A stretch of 56,927 bases of DNA from CAZTAO01 sp964611645 (GTDB taxonomy: Bacteria; Armatimonadota; UBA5829). Shown here in pieces: positions 15,110-23,031 of this stretch. A program made the translations under genes and the position numbers. The first letter of the stretch is position 1; every line of letters starts with the position of its first letter. The stretch covers positions 1 to 56,927 of the forward strand of contig CAZTAO010000027.1 of NCBI GenBank assembly GCA_964611645.1, in the 5' to 3' direction. Below the pieces are notes generated by a model. That model made no database searches, was not told where the DNA came from, and saw only the letters and a program-made list of their open reading frames with translations.

Positions 15110-15889
15110 ATGAAGAATGAGTCCGAGCGCGTAGCACTATACCGTGAGGTATGTTCTCGCGAATGGAAGTTCCCGTGGACACCTGAGCGCTTTGCGGGGT
15201 TGTATCGCGTGTTGTGTGGGGAGTCTGCCGAATCCCCCGAGATGTTTGCCGAGGACAACAGGGATATTGCCGAAATGATGCAGAACGCCTGGATGGACAA
15301 GCCCGTTGGGAAGATGAACGGGAAGCGGGGGAGGTATCGTCCGGGGCTGGCCCACTTGCAGAGCGTCGCCGACTTCGTGCTCGAATGGATGAGGACCAAC
15401 TACGAAACTAAGCCGGCCTGGGGGCCGATAACGGAGTTGTGGAACCAACAGAACCCGAAACGCAGGCAGGTAAAGCCGGAGACTATGCGCCGCACATATC
15501 AGCGCGCCCGCAAGGTTACAATAATGGCCCTCCTCGACAAACTGGTTGAACGAGCCAGAATGAACCTTCTGACGTCCGGGTTTGACCCGGCCTTTCTTTT
15601 CCACGATCCTGGCCGCCTGTGGAAAGAGGACCCGGAGACTCTGTGCTTTGTCTGGATGGCCGGGACGATCACGGATAGCCTCAATCCAGAATCGAGCCAA
15701 TACGACGTTCATAAGGCGCAGTTCCAACTAGAGCGCCTGAGGCCTTTCCTGGAGGGCAAGAAGTCGATAGAGATAGATCCCGGACGTATGTTCTTCTTTC
15801 CGAATTTCCTCGATCAACTGTATGGCCTCACGGCAGGCAAACCGGCATCGGCCTCACTCACCGACAACCAGGAGGAAGAGACCAGATGA
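15110..15889 (+). CDS. hypothetical protein, partner of the ImmA-like protease
   Basis: The 259-residue soluble protein starts at ATG with GGAGGG nearby. It is rich in aromatic and basic residues (TPERFAGLYRVL, ETMRRTYQRARKV, RLRPFLEGKKSIEIDPGRMFFF). I see no classic HTH repressor motif, although the middle (WGPITELWNQQ, VKPETMRRTYQRAR) could contain a helix-turn-helix. Its stop overlaps the start of the ImmA/IrrE protease by four bases, the arrangement of repressor-protease pairs. It may therefore be the element's repressor or the protease's substrate. Function is otherwise unknown. Confidence 0.6.
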   Translation: MKNESERVALYREVCSREWKFPWTPERFAGLYRVLCGESAESPEMFAEDNRDIAEMMQNAWMDKPVGKMNGKRGRYRPGLAHLQSVADFVLEWMRTNYETKPAWGPITELWNQQNPKRRQVKPETMRRTYQRARKVTIMALLDKLVERARMNLLTSGFDPAFLFHDPGRLWKEDPETLCFVWMAGTITDSLNPESSQYDVHKAQFQLERLRPFLEGKKSIEIDPGRMFFFPNFLDQLYGLTAGKPASASLTDNQEEETR

Positions 15890-16392
15890 AAGCCACACAA
15901 GCAGGCAGATCGCGCAAGCCGGTATCCCTGGAGGACCTGACCGCAGCCGGGGGTATCGCCCTGAAGCTGGTGGACTTCGCCGCCGATATGGCAGCCGCTG
16001 ACCCCAAGGCCGGCGCTGCTATCTCCAAGAACTGCGGAGGGGTATGCGTCCAGGATGGCCGCGATCTGACGATAATCCTCAACACACGCCGCAGAGGTGC
16101 AAGGCGGCGTTTTGTTCACGCTCACGAGCTTGCGCACGCTGCCACCGCAATAAGTGGTCAGCCGCTCTCCCAGGGCCTGGCGGCCACGGATGGAACCATT
16201 GTGCGGAATGCCGCGCTGGAGGCCATTGCCGACCGCGTCGCCTCGGAGGTCCTGATGCCCGCCGACCTGGTCCTGCTGGAAGTCTTCCGGTCGAAGGGGA
16301 CTGACGAGTTGAAGCTCGCCGCCCACTTCGGCGTATCGCTTATGGCGATGCGGTCCCGGCTGGCCGACTTGGGGCTGATGCGCCCGGAGTAG
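15886..16392 (+). CDS. ImmA/IrrE-family zinc metallopeptidase
   Basis: The 168-residue protein has the zinc motif HELAH at residues 80-84, a downstream EAIADRVASEVLMPADLV segment that supplies the third ligand, and a final HTH-like stretch AAHFGVSLMAMRSRL. This is the compact ImmA/IrrE layout. In ICEBs1 and similar elements such proteases cleave the element repressor after DNA damage or a signal. The start overlaps the preceding gene (ATGA), so the two are coupled. Confidence 0.85.
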   Translation: MKATQAGRSRKPVSLEDLTAAGGIALKLVDFAADMAAADPKAGAAISKNCGGVCVQDGRDLTIILNTRRRGARRRFVHAHELAHAATAISGQPLSQGLAATDGTIVRNAALEAIADRVASEVLMPADLVLLEVFRSKGTDELKLAAHFGVSLMAMRSRLADLGLMRPE

Positions 16393-16529
16393 CACGCGCC
16401 GGCTGTGCGCCGCTGCTGCGGCAAGACCCCGCGTGACCGGGGTAGATGGCTATCGACGGGGGTGGCTGCTCGCCTGCCCCTCAGGAATCGACACACAGCG
16501 AGCCGTTTGAGCCTTGAAGGGGGTGCGTC

Positions 16530-17639
16530 TTGAAAGGATCAGTCATCAAGCGAGGCGACGTATGGTATATCCGGTTTGAGCTTGAAAGGGACGGGATGGG
16601 CCGGCGACGCCAGAAGACAGAGCGCTGCGAGGGCTGCAACAAGCGCCAGGCCGAAGAGCGCTTACAGAAGCGCCTGGTGGAAGCACGCGAGGGCCGCCTC
16701 ACCGACTCGGCGAACATGACCGTGGCCGGGCTGTTCGAGAAGTTCCTCGCTGCCCAGGCTTCGCAGCTTAGCCCGACCACGTTGGAGCTATACGAGATCA
16801 CAGCGCGTGCGCATATCATCCCCAAATTTGGCGGGGTGAAGCTCGACAAGTTTCGCCCCATCGACGTCCCGCCCTGGTATACCCATCTTCTCACGGACGG
16901 TAAGCGGACCGGAAGCGGCGGGGGCCTATCTGCCAAGTCGGTGTGCAACATACACGGGCTGCTGCACTCAGCTATGGCCCAGGCGGTCCAGTGGGGCCTC
17001 CTGCAGTTCAACCCTATGGACCGGGTCACGCCGCCGAAGCAAGAGCGGACCGAGGTCAAGACTGCCACGCCGGCTGAGATCGTCAAGCTGCGCTCCGCCC
17101 TCCAGCATCATCCCCTGCGCCTGCCGTTCCTGCTTATCCTGGCCACGGGAATGAGGCGAGGGGAGGTCTGCGGCCTCCAGTGGCAGGATATCGAGGGCCA
17201 GCGCCTCACGATCCGGCGCAATGCCATTGTCGCCGGGGGCAGCCTTGCCACAAAACTGCCAAAGAACGGGAAGACCCGCGTCGTCCCGCTGCCGGCTGCG
17301 TTCGTAGTCGAGCTATCGGGCTATCGGCTGACAAGCTCGTCGCCCTGGGTCTGCCCGGATGAGGATGGCGAGCAGACGTCGCCCCGAGCGCTGGGCCGTG
17401 AATGGAAGAGGCTGACCGACAAGCTGGGCATCAGCATCCGCCTGCACGCGCTCCGGCACACACACGCCACCGAGTTGATTATGGCGGGGTTGCCGGCGAA
17501 GGCCGTCAGCGAGCGCCTGGGGCATTCGGACATCCGCATCACCCTGAATACTTACACCCACGTAAGTGAAACAATTCAGGACCGGGCCGCCGAAATGGTT
17601 GGAGAACTATGGTTTGACTCGGGAGCGCCTGACCAGTAG
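16530..17639 (+). CDS. int: tyrosine site-specific integrase
   Basis: The 369-residue recombinase starts at TTG with AAGGGGG six bases upstream. An N-terminal arm-binding part contains a CEGCNKRQAEERL stretch. A SAM-like core-binding domain spans about 60-160. The catalytic domain has R209 (GMRRGEV), H306-x-x-R309 (HALRH), H332 (LGHSDIRI) and nucleophile Y342 (NTYTHV). The full set of catalytic residues means it is probably active. It sits 65 bases from the tRNA-Gln att site and would integrate or excise the element with the excisionase-like protein. Confidence 0.93.
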   Translation: MKGSVIKRGDVWYIRFELERDGMGRRRQKTERCEGCNKRQAEERLQKRLVEAREGRLTDSANMTVAGLFEKFLAAQASQLSPTTLELYEITARAHIIPKFGGVKLDKFRPIDVPPWYTHLLTDGKRTGSGGGLSAKSVCNIHGLLHSAMAQAVQWGLLQFNPMDRVTPPKQERTEVKTATPAEIVKLRSALQHHPLRLPFLLILATGMRRGEVCGLQWQDIEGQRLTIRRNAIVAGGSLATKLPKNGKTRVVPLPAAFVVELSGYRLTSSSPWVCPDEDGEQTSPRALGREWKRLTDKLGISIRLHALRHTHATELIMAGLPAKAVSERLGHSDIRITLNTYTHVSETIQDRAAEMVGELWFDSGAPDQ

Positions 17640-17650
17640 AATTAGAAACG

Positions 17651-17668
17651 GTGCGCAAACGGTGCGCA
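17651..17668. promoter_or_regulatory. paired GTGCGCA motif, right arm
   Basis: Two GTGCGCA copies 11 bases apart lie between the integrase stop and attR. Twenty bases are identical to the left-end pair at 4953-4974. They are probably integrase arm or accessory sites. Confidence 0.5.
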
Positions 17669-17704
17669 GGATGCGATTGTGGGGTAGTTTCTGAGGCTAA
17701 AGCG

Positions 17705-17727
17705 TGGCAGCCGGACTAGGGCTCGAA
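17705..17727. repeat. attR: attR core
   Basis: This is the 23-bp sequence identical to 4822-4844, forming the 3' end of the intact tRNA-Gln. Confidence 0.9.
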
Positions 17728-17780
17728 CCTAGGACCTACTGATCCAGAGTCAGTCGCTCTGCCAACTGAGCTATCCGGCT
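17705..17780 (-). tRNA. tRNA-Gln (anticodon CUG)
   Basis: A 76-nt cloverleaf is on the minus strand: acceptor AGCCGGA/TCCGGCT, D arm GCTC/GAGC, anticodon stem ACTGA/TCAGT with loop CTCTGGA giving CUG at 34-36, T arm with GTTCGAG, discriminator G and encoded CCA. Its 3' end is supplied by the integrated element and remains functional. Confidence 0.96.
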
Positions 17781-17876
17781 GCGTGTCTATAAGTTACCAT
17801 GTCAGCCTCAAAATGTCAACGTCGTATCAAAACCATCCCCCCGCCCCCGAGGCAATCCTGAGCGTGAAGAAAATGT

Positions 17877-17905
17877 TTGACACATCGCCAAAACGTGGGT
17901 ATACT
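17877..17905 (+). promoter_or_regulatory. sigma-70 promoter of the ArsR regulator
   Basis: TTGACA and TATACT are separated by 17 bases and lie 22 bases upstream of the ATG. It is the strongest consensus promoter in the window. Confidence 0.75.
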
Positions 17906-17927
17906 GGAGCTATCGTGAGGTATCGAT

Positions 17928-18266
17928 ATGTCGATGATTGAAATGAACAGACAATTGCCAGACGCAGTAGAGCTGGTCTCCGAGGATGTGCTGGCCAAGG
18001 CGGCGGGGTGCCTGAAGACAATGGCCCACCCGGTCCGGTTGAGAATAGTTGATATACTGATGCGCGGGGAATACTCGGTGAGAGACATTGCTGCAATCTG
18101 CGCGGCAAGAGAGAACCAGGTTTGCGAGCATCTCCGGATGATGCAGGTGTGCGGCTTGCTGACCAGTGAGCGGCGGGGCAGGGCGGTATACTACAAGATA
18201 GCCTCGCCCCAGTTGCCGTCGCTGCTCGGCTGTATAAAAGAGTCCTGCGGTACGGGTGATAACTAA
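17928..18266 (+). CDS. ArsR-family regulator, probably sulfur-responsive
   Basis: The 112-residue winged-helix protein has an ArsR core: MAHPVRLRIVDILM, then SVRDIAAIC, a recognition helix ENQVCEHLRMMQ, and a wing (SERRGRAVYYKI). It has five Cys beyond the first helix, including two flanking the recognition helix and a C-terminal pair (GCIKESC). Because the next gene is a sulfane-sulfur enzyme with rhodanese, TusA and DsrE domains, sensing of persulfide or polysulfide, as in SqrR/BigR-type ArsR proteins, is a reasonable guess. Metal sensing cannot be ruled out. It has its own consensus promoter and is probably autoregulated. Confidence 0.85.
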   Translation: MSMIEMNRQLPDAVELVSEDVLAKAAGCLKTMAHPVRLRIVDILMRGEYSVRDIAAICAARENQVCEHLRMMQVCGLLTSERRGRAVYYKIASPQLPSLLGCIKESCGTGDN

Positions 18267-18370
18267 CATGGATGTACAGGATGAACAGGATAGGAGAGAC
18301 GAAACCCCAGCTCCATCCTGTATATCCTGTGCATCCATGTTCAATTGTCTTTCGTGTTTTCGTGATGAAA
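18267..18370. repeat. intergenic palindromic word repeat (site 1)
   Basis: ACATGGATGTACAGGAT near 18267 pairs in inverted orientation with ATCCTGTGCATCCATGT near 18325. The stretch ends with TTTCGTGTTTTCGTGAT (18347-18363). The same words recur at 30205-30242 and 36865-37000. This is a dispersed intergenic repeat family that may fold into RNA hairpins. Confidence 0.6.
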
Positions 18371-18401
18371 CGTCGTTTCTACTCGATGAGGAGGGTGTAT
18401 C

Positions 18402-20873
18402 GTGGCTGAGAAGATGAAGATTGTGGTTGTTGGTGGTGTGGCAGGCGGGGCTTCCGCGGCGGCCCGGGCGCGCAGGCTTTCGGAAGATGCCGAGATTATT
18501 ATGATCGAGCGCGGGGAGTATGTGTCGTTCGCCAATTGCGGCCTTCCCTACCATATCGGCGGCGCTATAGCGGACCGCAAGAAGCTGTCGGTGCAGACCC
18601 CTGAGTCCCTGCACGCCATGTTCAACATAGAGGTCCGTGTGTCCACCGAGGTAGTTCGCATCGACCGCGAGCGCAAGGAAGTGGTAGCCCGAAACCTGGC
18701 AGCCGGCACGGAGCAGATTCTCCCATACGACAAGCTGATCCTCAGCCCTGGTGCGGAACCGATTGTCCCCCCGATTCCCGGTGTGGATCATCCGCTGGTC
18801 AAGACCCTTCGCTCGATGAATGATATGGATGCGATCAAGAAGATAGTCGACGAAGACAAGCCCGCAAACGCGCTCATAGTCGGCGGCGGATACATTGGCC
18901 TGGAGATGGCCGAAGCGCTTCGGGAGCGGGAAGTAGGGGTGACTCTGGTTGAGCTGACCCCGCAGGTCATGGGCCCGATAGACCCGGAAATGGCGTCGCC
19001 GATCCATGAGAATATGGTTTTGCACGGGGTCAACCTGCTGCTGGAGACCTGGGTGACCGGGTTTGTGCCGAGTGGTAACGGCGTCAAAGTGGAAATGAGC
19101 AACGGCGAGAGCGTAGAATGCGGGCTGGTGATTCTGGCTGTGGGTGTCAAGCCTGAGAACTCACTCGCCAAGGCTGCCGGCCTGGCTATCGGGGAGCGCG
19201 GGGGCATCGTGGTTGACGAGCACATGCGCACCTCCGACCCGGATATCTTCGCCGTGGGAGATGCCATAGAAGTCACCGACTTCGTATTGGGCCACCAGGC
19301 TCTGGTCCCGCTTGCCGGTCCGGCTAACAGGCAGGGCCGCATTGCCGCGGACAATGCCCTCGGCAGGGATTCGGTATATAGGCACACCCAGGGCACAGGC
19401 ATTGTGAAGATCTTTGACCTCACCGCCGGAATGACCGGCGCCAGCGAGAAGACCCTGAAGCGGATTGGCGTTGCATACGAGAAGATATACGTTCACCCGA
19501 CCAACCACGCCAGCTACTACCCAGGCGCGACCCCGGTCAGCCTGAAGCTGATCTTCGACCCAAAGACCGGCAAAGTCCTTGGCTCGCAGGCTGTGGGCGT
19601 GGACGGCGTGGACAAACGGATAGACGTTCTGGCTGTTGCCATTCGGGCCGGCCTGACTGTCTTCGACCTTGAAGAGCTCGAGCTTGCTTATGCGCCGCCG
19701 TATGGATCAGCCAAGGACATCGTCAACTTTGCAGGGTTCGTTGCGGCGAATGTCGTGCGAGGCGACGCGAAGCTGTGCCATGTGGAGGATATGATAGAGC
19801 CGCGGGATGATCAGTTCATCCTCGACGTTCGCAAGCCGTTCGAGCTGCAAGCCGGGGCGATCCCGGGCGCGTTGAATATCCCCATCCAGGAGCTCCGCGC
19901 GCGGATAGGCGAGGTCCCCAAGGACAAAGAACTGCTGGTCTATTGCCAGGTCGGGCAGCGCGGTTACTACGCCTGCCGGATGCTGACAATGCTTGGCTTC
20001 AACTGCCGCAACCTGACCGGCGGATACAAGACCTACGCAGCCACCACGCGGACGTTGTGCAGCGTGCCTCAACCGGCAAAAGGGGGAGATGTGGACGATA
20101 CCGGGATGACTCTAGCCGCTCGCGCGGAATCGCAGCCTAAGTCGGTCGCTACAATCAGGCTGGTGGACGCCTGCGGCTTGCAGTGTCCCGGCCCGATTAT
20201 GACCGTGGCGCATGAGATGGAGAAGCTCAAGGAGGGCGAAGCGATAACGGTTGTCGCCACTGACCCCGCGTTTCCAGCCGATATCGGCCCGTGGTGCGAG
20301 AGCACGGGGAACCGGCTTGTAGAAGTTGTTGCCGAGGGCGGTCAGTTCAAGGCCACGGTCGCCAAGGGCAGCGGAGTCCGCGCGCATTCGCAGGGAACGA
20401 TGAGCAAGAAGAAGACAATTGTTGTCTTCAGCGGTGAGTTCGACAAGGCGATGGCGGCGTTCGTGATAGCCAACGGCGCGGCCGCGATGGGCAGCGAGGT
20501 CACGATGTTCTTCACATTCTGGGGTCTCAACATCCTCCGCAAACCCGAGGGCGCGGCAGTGAGCAAGAACCTGATAGAGAAGATGTTCGGCTGGATGATG
20601 CCCAGAGGCGCCGACAAGCTGCAGCTTTCCAACATGAACATGGGCGGCATGGGCCTGGCGATGATCAAAGGCATAATGAAGAAGAAGAACGTCGGCACCC
20701 TGCCGGAATACATAAAATCAGCCCAGGCAGCCGGAGTAAACCTGGTAGCCTGCACAATGTCCATGGACCTGATGGGCATCAAGCAGGAAGAACTTCTGGA
20801 CGGAGTAAAAGCCGGCGGAGTAGCGATGTACTTGGGCAAAGCTGAAGAGGGGAATGTGAACCTCTTCATCTAG
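18402..20873 (+). CDS. CoA-disulfide reductase / rhodanese / TusA / DsrE fusion
   Basis: The 823-residue protein starts at GTG with GAGGAGGG six bases upstream. Domain order is as follows. An FAD/NAD disulfide reductase spans 5-450, with GGVAGGASAA (11-20), active Cys46 in FANCGLPY, a second nucleotide site VGGGYIGLEMAEAL (160-173), and the FAVGDA motif. A rhodanese domain spans about 465-555, with Cys515 in VYCQVGQRG. A TusA domain spans about 580-655, with Cys595 in LQCPGP. A DsrE/DsrF-like domain runs from about 667 to the end. It should reduce CoA persulfide or polysulfide and relay sulfur between its own thiols. Two-domain (CoADR-RHD) forms are well known; all four sulfur-relay modules on one chain is a longer version. 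The ArsR gene upstream probably controls it. Confidence 0.92.
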   Translation: MAEKMKIVVVGGVAGGASAAARARRLSEDAEIIMIERGEYVSFANCGLPYHIGGAIADRKKLSVQTPESLHAMFNIEVRVSTEVVRIDRERKEVVARNLAAGTEQILPYDKLILSPGAEPIVPPIPGVDHPLVKTLRSMNDMDAIKKIVDEDKPANALIVGGGYIGLEMAEALREREVGVTLVELTPQVMGPIDPEMASPIHENMVLHGVNLLLETWVTGFVPSGNGVKVEMSNGESVECGLVILAVGVKPENSLAKAAGLAIGERGGIVVDEHMRTSDPDIFAVGDAIEVTDFVLGHQALVPLAGPANRQGRIAADNALGRDSVYRHTQGTGIVKIFDLTAGMTGASEKTLKRIGVAYEKIYVHPTNHASYYPGATPVSLKLIFDPKTGKVLGSQAVGVDGVDKRIDVLAVAIRAGLTVFDLEELELAYAPPYGSAKDIVNFAGFVAANVVRGDAKLCHVEDMIEPRDDQFILDVRKPFELQAGAIPGALNIPIQELRARIGEVPKDKELLVYCQVGQRGYYACRMLTMLGFNCRNLTGGYKTYAATTRTLCSVPQPAKGGDVDDTGMTLAARAESQPKSVATIRLVDACGLQCPGPIMTVAHEMEKLKEGEAITVVATDPAFPADIGPWCESTGNRLVEVVAEGGQFKATVAKGSGVRAHSQGTMSKKKTIVVFSGEFDKAMAAFVIANGAAAMGSEVTMFFTFWGLNILRKPEGAAVSKNLIEKMFGWMMPRGADKLQLSNMNMGGMGLAMIKGIMKKKNVGTLPEYIKSAQAAGVNLVACTMSMDLMGIKQEELLDGVKAGGVAMYLGKAEEGNVNLFI

Positions 20874-20919
20874 CCGATGGCCTATGGCCAATAGCCTATG
20901 GCAGAATCAGCAAACAGCC

Positions 20920-20960
20920 CATCCCTCCAGGTATCTTGCCTGGAGGGATGCGTGGTGTTT
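20920..20960. terminator. bidirectional terminator hairpin
   Basis: A perfect 12-bp stem, CATCCCTCCAGG/CCTGGAGGGATG, with a 7-base loop lies between convergent genes. On the plus strand it is followed by a T-rich GTGTTTCTATTTTC. Confidence 0.7.
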
Positions 20961-20984
20961 CTATTTTCTCTGTAACAATAGACC

Positions 20985-21806
20985 CTACCTCCGCGGGATT
21001 GGCGCAAGAACGGCTTCACGTACGGAACCTGAGTAGGCATCGACTTCGACCAGGGCATCAATCCAACGTCCCTTCGCGCTTTTTCCTACTACCCGCATTA
21101 ACCAGTATAGAGTCGAATAGTCTACGTGCAGAGAAGGCTGATCGTACGAATCAAGTTTCGCGATGCTACTGGCTTTTGCCGCTATGGTTACTGCTTTGTC
21201 CTTCCCAATCTCCGGCGGTCGTTTGGGCCGCAGAACAGGATAATAAGTACTGCTGTATGACTGAATCCGGCCGCTCGTTGCGCTTACGGCGATCTTGATG
21301 AAATTGGGAGAAAATGCTCCGTATTCCACTATCTGCTGCCAACCGAACTCCCAGCCATCGCCACCCCATCGCGCAGCCTGCAGTCTGAAGCCTGCTTTGT
21401 CAAAGCCGGCATAGGTCGCGCGGGCGTATTCCGCAGCAGTCTTCTGGCACTGCGGCTTCGTGTAACTCCCACTGGGCTTGTCGCGCTCCTTTTCTGGGAA
21501 TCGATCCCAGTAGGAAACCGAAACCACAGTTCCCGACCTGGCATCAACTTCCCAAGATCCCTTCGGATCAGGCTTCTCCAACGAGTCCAGGTCGTATGAA
21601 TAGTATGGCTTATCCTTTGGGTAGAACGGGTTCAGAGTGTCAGACTCCAGACCCTGACCCTTCAACTCAAGATTGGGATCTCCCTCGAATACCCTCACAA
21701 TCTGTTTTGCCTCTTCCTCGGTAAGCAAGTTGCGGGATTTGCCGCTCACCATGGCATAAGCAATCAGAATAAGCACAACACAGACAATCAGGGCTATGAT
21801 CTTCAT
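20985..21806 (-). CDS. membrane-anchored YcdB/PepSY-like protein
   Basis: The 273-residue protein has an N-terminal hydrophobic anchor (MKIIALIVCVVLILIAYAM) and an exported remainder. Repeated strand-helix units typical of YcdB/PepSY-like proteins are visible: ARSGTVVSVSYWDRFP, ATSGRIQSYSSTYYP and DAYSGSVREAV. These are 'output-sequence' hairpins that each follow a helix. Such domains occur in protease inhibitors and sporulation or secretion factors. AAGGAG lies six bases before the ATG. It stands alone on the minus strand between terminators. Confidence 0.65.
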   Translation of the reverse strand: MKIIALIVCVVLILIAYAMVSGKSRNLLTEEEAKQIVRVFEGDPNLELKGQGLESDTLNPFYPKDKPYYSYDLDSLEKPDPKGSWEVDARSGTVVSVSYWDRFPEKERDKPSGSYTKPQCQKTAAEYARATYAGFDKAGFRLQAARWGGDGWEFGWQQIVEYGAFSPNFIKIAVSATSGRIQSYSSTYYPVLRPKRPPEIGKDKAVTIAAKASSIAKLDSYDQPSLHVDYSTLYWLMRVVGKSAKGRWIDALVEVDAYSGSVREAVLAPIPRR

Positions 21807-21865
21807 CGGTTTCTCCTTTGGTGCGTTCGTCCGGCGATCCCCGGAATCTGGAGGCTAGCTTCCCA

Positions 21866-22753
21866 CTACTGCTCCAACGCCTCTATCACCGGCCGCAACT
21901 CCTCCGCGATCTGGCGCAGCGTGGCCTCGTCCAGTTCCTGCCTTGGGTGGCGGTAGTAGTATGGGCCGAAGCCTCTTTCCTTGAGCAGATGCTCCAGAAC
22001 CGGAATTACTGAGTATCTGAATGCCACGTCCAGGAAGTCCTGGATGCGCCGCTGGATATGGATGGCCTCCGGTATCTTTCCGGCTCGGACAGCCTCGTAT
22101 ATCTGCTTGAACTGTTTCGGGAAGATGTTGTAGAACATGCCGACGCCACCCGCTGCCCCTGAGAGCAATCCGTAGCAGAGTATCTCATCGCTGCCGTTGA
22201 AGATCAGCGCTTCGGGGCGCGCCATCAGGATGCGCCGGAGGAAGAAGATGTCGTAGTCGGTGAACTTGAGGCCGACCACACCCTCTATGTCCAAGAGCCC
22301 CACCATCTCGTCGAGCGTCAGACGGCAGCCGGTCAGACCCGGTATGTGGTAGACCAGAACAGGCAATTGGGACGCGCGGGCGATGCTGGTGTAGTAGTCC
22401 ACGAGTTGGGCGTAGGTCTTGTTCGCCGGCGGCATGCTGGAAACAGCCGCTGCGCCCGCTTCCGCCGCATGCCCGGCAAGATCCAAGGCGTCCCTCATGC
22501 CGGCGGCTGCAACATGGATGATGCTCGCGCCGCCGAAGTCCTTTGCCACACCAACAGCAATCTCCGCCGCCCGCTTCCGCTCGCTCACACTCATGCTGAA
22601 GCAGTCGCCAGTCGCTCCGCACACGTACATCCCGTCGGCGCCCTGGCTGTATAGATGTCTCACCAGGTCGGCGAACCTGTCCTCCAGGAACACATCGTTG
22701 CCATCGCACGGACTCGCGACAGCCGGAATGATACCCTTCAATTCCTCTTTCAT
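21866..22753 (-). CDS. DHDPS/N-acetylneuraminate lyase family aldolase
   Basis: The 295-residue protein from ATG 22753 is a full-length class I aldolase barrel. It has GATGDCFSMSVSE at the substrate carboxylate loop, the catalytic Tyr region VYHIPGLTG and the Schiff-base Lys in GLKFTD. The YxxPxxTG pattern is closer to NanA and related sugar-acid lyases than to DapA. It probably cleaves or forms a 2-keto acid with pyruvate; the exact substrate is not evident. No lysine biosynthesis or sialic acid genes are adjacent. Confidence 0.85.
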   Translation of the reverse strand: MKEELKGIIPAVASPCDGNDVFLEDRFADLVRHLYSQGADGMYVCGATGDCFSMSVSERKRAAEIAVGVAKDFGGASIIHVAAAGMRDALDLAGHAAEAGAAAVSSMPPANKTYAQLVDYYTSIARASQLPVLVYHIPGLTGCRLTLDEMVGLLDIEGVVGLKFTDYDIFFLRRILMARPEALIFNGSDEILCYGLLSGAAGGVGMFYNIFPKQFKQIYEAVRAGKIPEAIHIQRRIQDFLDVAFRYSVIPVLEHLLKERGFGPYYYRHPRQELDEATLRQIAEELRPVIEALEQ

Positions 22754-23031
22754 ATAGGCTCCATGTCTGTTGGCGGCGGTCAAATGCCGTGCAATAGTTA
22801 TGCCACATCGGGGGGCAGGTGTCAAGGCAATCGGAGTAGTCTGCGGCACAGACCGCGCTTGACCCGCAAAAACCAGTTACTTTCCCCCACCTTCGAGCGT
22901 CTATATATAGGAGTGCTCGGTGTTGAGCGGTTCAGGCGTGGGATGGGAATATGAGGCTGGTTCCTGCGTCTCTGTAGTTTGAAGATGTTGGTACGCTGAT
23001 GTATCGTAAGTATGTGAGGGGTTGTGAAGTT

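Larger units (their letters stand above)
4822..17727. mobile_element. 12.9-kb integrated phage-related element in tRNA-Gln
   Basis: The element is bounded by 23-bp direct repeats of the tRNA-Gln 3' end. It encodes a tyrosine integrase beside the intact tRNA, an excisionase-like HTH protein, a replication protein, a tail chaperone pair with frameshift signal, a tape measure protein, an ImmA/IrrE protease and an amidoligase/amidotransferase pair. Almost all minus-strand genes form one rightmost-to-leftmost series ending in a terminator at 5913-5945. Terminase, portal, capsid, head completion, distal tail, endolysin and holin genes are not recognisable. It is either a deletion-decayed siphovirus prophage or a satellite that borrows a helper's head. 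Paired GTGCGCA motifs near both ends look like integrase arm or accessory sites. Confidence 0.88.

Noticed and set aside
17910..19025. 371-residue minus-strand ORF
   Set aside because: It is antisense to the ArsR and CoA-disulfide reductase genes, both with firm motifs and ribosome binding sites.
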